A stretch of 8,148 nt of DNA from Elusimicrobia bacterium UBA6262 (GTDB lineage: Bacteria; CAYTYR01; UBA6262), in contig DJVG01000048.1 in assembly GCA_002441095.1 (NCBI GenBank), positions 1 to 8,148 on the forward strand. The letters run 5' to 3'. A model generated the notes under the pieces. That model did not search any database. It saw nothing but the letters and a program-made list of their open reading frames with translations, and was not told where the DNA came from. Shown in pieces: positions 6,114 to 8,148 of this stretch. The first letter of the stretch is position 1; every line of letters begins with the position of its first letter. Both the position numbers and the translations under genes were made by a program.

Positions 6114-7556
6114 ATGAAAAGATGGTCCATGACTCTTCTTGCCATTCTACTAACTTTTACGGCGCTGAATGTTCAGTCGAGGGGCTTACATTTCGGGATA
6201 ATTTCAGCAGTGAAGGATAAGGTAAAAGAAATTGTAGAAGTACAGGAAGAAAGAATAAGACAGGAAGCCATACTCACTATAAGTATCACTGCGCCGGCAG
6301 ACAGTGCCGTAGTTACCGGGATAATAACCATAGCCGCGGCGGCCAGTGACCACAAAGGTATCAGCAAAGTAGAGTTTTATATAGATGGTACGCTTAAGGC
6401 CCAAGATACCTCGTCACCATATGCCTATTCCTGGAATACGGCACAATACAGCGCCGGTCTGCATACTATAAAAGCAATTGCTTATGATACGGATAATCAG
6501 ACAGCAAGTGACCAGCACACCGTTACTTCTTACTCAATAGCGAGCGGCTGGCAAAACAGGCTTGTTGATTCCGTGGGAGGGACTGCTTCGGGAACCTCCC
6601 TGGCCTTGGACAGCAATAATAATCCCCAAATCGCTTATGCTTTTGCTAATGAAGATTGGACGCAGAGTGATTTGAAATACGCCCAATGGACAGGTTCATC
6701 CTGGCAGGTCACAACTATCGATTCATCAGGCGCTGTGGGGTGGTGGGCTTCTTTGGTGTTAGACAGCAATAATAATCCCGGCATCGCCTATTATGATGCG
6801 ACAAATAGTGACCTGAAATACGCCAAAAGGACCGGGGCGTCTTGGGAAATAACCACGGTGGATTCAACAGGGAGTCTCGGTAGTGGTACTTCCCTGGCCT
6901 TCGACAGTAATAATCATCCCCATATATCATACGCGGATTACACCAAGGGATACTATAATTTAAAATACGCACAATGGACCGGGACATCCTGGAGTACCTC
7001 AACAGTAGATACATCAGTGGATGTTGGCTGGAGTACTTCCTTGGCCTTAGATAGCAATAATGATCCCCATATAGCCTATACAGACGATGTAAATAATACG
7101 GTAAAGTATGCGCACCGGACCGGATCATCGTGGGCTATACAAACGGTTAATTCAACTGAAGTAATCGACGGGCATGTTTCCCTGGCCTTAGATACCAGTA
7201 ATAATCCCCATATAGCCTATGCAGCTTATGGAGCCTTTCTTCAGGATTTGCGCTACGCTCATTGGAACGGGTCAGCTTGGGATATAACCTCTGTTGATGT
7301 AGACATATTCGGTTGGTACGTTTCCCTGAAATTGGACCGCAATAATAGCCCCTATATTGCCTATTCGAACGATGTAAGTAATAATTATAGTCTGAAATAC
7401 GCTCACATGACAGGCGCATCCTGGGAAATAACCACAGTAGATTCTACCCAGAGTGCCGGAGTATCTATTTCTTTAGCCTTAGACTTTAGCAGTCATCCCC
7501 GCATAGCCTATTGTAATGAAGCAGGGGACCTGAAATACGCGACTTGGAATCCATAA
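6114..7556 (+). CDS. Exported protein with Ig-like domain and seven-unit beta-propeller
   Basis: This 480-residue protein has no assignable function but a clear architecture. Residues 1-22 form a signal peptide (MKRW start, hydrophobic TLLAILLTFTAL core, possible cleavage near VQS). Residues 30-51 are charged and helical-looking (VKDKVKEIVEVQEERIRQE). Residues 54-139 resemble a bacterial Ig-like domain: TAPADSAVVTG, KVEFYIDG, and a last strand HTIKAIAYDTDNQTA. Residues 144-480 are seven repeats of 46-51 residues with the core SLALDSNNxPHIAY, then LKYAxxTG, then SWxxTTVDS. The last repeat ends the protein exactly, which suggests a closed seven-bladed propeller. Such folds usually bind ligands or partner proteins at the surface; catalytic residues could not be recognised. 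No lipobox, C-terminal membrane anchor or T9SS C-terminal sorting domain was seen. The only cysteine is C467. Release to the periplasm or surface is inferred. A single spacer base separates it from the next gene. Confidence 0.85.
   Translation: MKRWSMTLLAILLTFTALNVQSRGLHFGIISAVKDKVKEIVEVQEERIRQEAILTISITAPADSAVVTGIITIAAAASDHKGISKVEFYIDGTLKAQDTSSPYAYSWNTAQYSAGLHTIKAIAYDTDNQTASDQHTVTSYSIASGWQNRLVDSVGGTASGTSLALDSNNNPQIAYAFANEDWTQSDLKYAQWTGSSWQVTTIDSSGAVGWWASLVLDSNNNPGIAYYDATNSDLKYAKRTGASWEITTVDSTGSLGSGTSLAFDSNNHPHISYADYTKGYYNLKYAQWTGTSWSTSTVDTSVDVGWSTSLALDSNNDPHIAYTDDVNNTVKYAHRTGSSWAIQTVNSTEVIDGHVSLALDTSNNPHIAYAAYGAFLQDLRYAHWNGSAWDITSVDVDIFGWYVSLKLDRNNSPYIAYSNDVSNNYSLKYAHMTGASWEITTVDSTQSAGVSISLALDFSSHPRIAYCNEAGDLKYATWNP
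6543..7553 (+). repeat. Seven tandem beta-propeller repeats (about 141-153 bases each)
   Basis: The units are 6543-6695, 6696-6836, 6837-6983, 6984-7124, 7125-7271, 7272-7415 and 7416-7553, encoding 51, 47, 49, 47, 49, 48 and 46 residues. Conserved positions are the SxW opening, the VDS strand end, LxLDxxxxPxIAY and LKYA. Stretches of DNA are shared exactly between units: an 18-base string beginning GACAGCAATAATAAT at 6609-6626 and 6762-6779, and TGGGAAATAACCAC at 6843-6856 and 7422-7435. This points to fairly recent unit copying or conversion. Confidence 0.8.
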
Positions 7557-7557
7557 A

Positions 7558-8148
7558 ATGGCAAAAACATTTTCCAGAATATTAATTATTGTGTTGTTAA
7601 TGATCTTACTTTGTCCTATGGCGCTCCGGGCAGAGGCCAGCCGTTTTGCTCTTGGGCTGGGATATCCATATTTTTTGGTTAGATATAATCCAGTAGAACT
7701 AAAATATGCCACAGGAGACGGGATAAATGTCTTTGCCGGACGGCTCTATCTGAACTTTTATGAAGGCAGCAGGATAAAAGCATTCACCGGGATTGAAGGA
7801 GGATACATCAAGTTCAATACCTTTAATATCAGGGGTACAGGCTATGAAGGGGCTGTTTTTATTGGTGGAGAATATTTTATTACCGAACATATTACTCTGG
7901 CCATGGATCTGTCACCTACATATATCGGATTGAAATCAACGGATAATGATAAGGCTGATGGGTATGAACTAGTGGCTAATGCGGCGATATATTACTATTT
8001 TGCGCCAGTCATGAAAACTAACGGGGCCAAAGAAGGAATGATCGATACTGATACCCGGAGAGAGTCTAAAAAGGAAGACCTAATTGAAAAATACAAAGCA
8101 AAAGCAGCCCAGCACAACGATGTCGGGGAATACGATAAGGTAATATCA
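7558..8148 (+). CDS. Exported small beta-barrel protein with helical C-terminal tail, 3' end outside window
   Basis: An open frame of 197 codons continues past the window end. Residues 1-25 are a signal peptide with a long hydrophobic core (ILIIVLLMILL) and likely cleavage in ALRA/EA. Residues 28-150 alternate polar and hydrophobic residues with many aromatics and glycines (FALGLGYPYFLVRYN, AGRLYLNFYEG, GGEYFITEHITLAMD, AAIYYYFAP), consistent with about eight strands of a small outer-membrane barrel. After a polar linker, residues 167-197 become charged and helical; the final GEYDKVIS resembles the first helix pair of a TPR repeat, so a TPR or similar tail may follow. C19 lies in the signal peptide but lacks a lipobox, so it is not a lipoprotein. 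The ATG follows the preceding stop after one base, with a weak GGA site 9 bases upstream inside the previous gene, suggesting translational coupling. The family was not recognised. Confidence 0.75.
   Translation, partial: MAKTFSRILIIVLLMILLCPMALRAEASRFALGLGYPYFLVRYNPVELKYATGDGINVFAGRLYLNFYEGSRIKAFTGIEGGYIKFNTFNIRGTGYEGAVFIGGEYFITEHITLAMDLSPTYIGLKSTDNDKADGYELVANAAIYYYFAPVMKTNGAKEGMIDTDTRRESKKEDLIEKYKAKAAQHNDVGEYDKVIS

Noticed and set aside
6715..7419. Repetitive minus-strand open frames of 137 and 90 residues rich in Arg and Tyr
   Set aside because: Their repetition is the mirror of the propeller repeats on the plus strand; the sequences look like no exported or folded protein.
6543..7553. 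CRISPR-like or other DNA-level array
   Set aside because: The repeat is in frame, varies at third codon positions, and has protein-level propeller conservation; there are no identical repeats with unique spacers.
7416..7556. T9SS C-terminal sorting domain at the end of the propeller protein
   Set aside because: The last 46 residues are a seventh propeller unit, with none of the usual sorting-domain features such as a PNP start and a basic terminal strand.
7600..7620. Lipoprotein signal at C19 of the last protein
   Set aside because: The residue before Cys is Leu and no small residues precede it; ALRA/EA a few residues later is a better signal peptidase I site.
7479..7890. Two minus-strand open frames of 77 and 63 residues
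   Set aside because: They overlap the end of the propeller gene and the plus-strand signal-peptide/barrel frame, which is coherent from 7558 to the window end.

Overview
The window reads as one left-to-right transcription unit from a diderm (outer-membrane) bacterium. All four genes are on the + strand with gaps of 42, 45 and 1 bases. Three of the four encode secreted or outer-membrane proteins; the second encodes a cytoplasmic ComF-type phosphoribosyltransferase. No tRNA, rRNA, IS element, CRISPR array or convincing terminator was seen.

Layout. 1-155 is a leader region with a very good sigma70-type promoter (TTGAAA, 17 bases, TATACT) whose spacer holds a 14-bp perfect palindrome. 156-5312 encodes a 1718-residue SprA-family protein. 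SprA/Sov is the giant outer-membrane beta-barrel translocon of the type IX secretion system (T9SS) and gliding machinery in Bacteroidota. 5313-5354 is a short gap with a degenerate heptanucleotide tandem repeat. 5355-6068 is comF. 6114-7556 is a secreted protein with a signal peptide, a short helical segment, one Ig-like domain and a seven-unit beta-propeller. 7558-8148 is the start of a further exported protein, with a small beta-barrel followed by a helical tail, and it runs off the window.

Organism. SprA suggests the Bacteroidota/FCB assemblage or an uncultured diderm phylum with T9SS-like genes. Several features look unlike typical Bacteroidota. The promoter resembles the E. coli consensus, not the TTTG/TAnnTTTG type; one gene has a clear AGGA Shine-Dalgarno site; and the SprA is several hundred residues shorter than the usual 2300-2500. 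GC content looks moderate (about 40-47% by eye, not computed). A candidate-phylum genome (for example of Margulisbacteria/Saganbacteria, Omnitrophota or Elusimicrobiota type) is a guess that the window alone cannot settle.

How the genes may work together. The SprA homologue could be an outer-membrane channel, and the propeller protein and the barrel/helix protein would be envelope or surface partners made from the same transcript. The propeller protein has no recognisable T9SS C-terminal sorting domain, so a cargo relationship is speculation. The most interesting points are the compact SprA-like translocon, its duplicated jelly-roll-like modules with an inserted calcium-loop segment, and the unexplained grouping with comF and a propeller protein.
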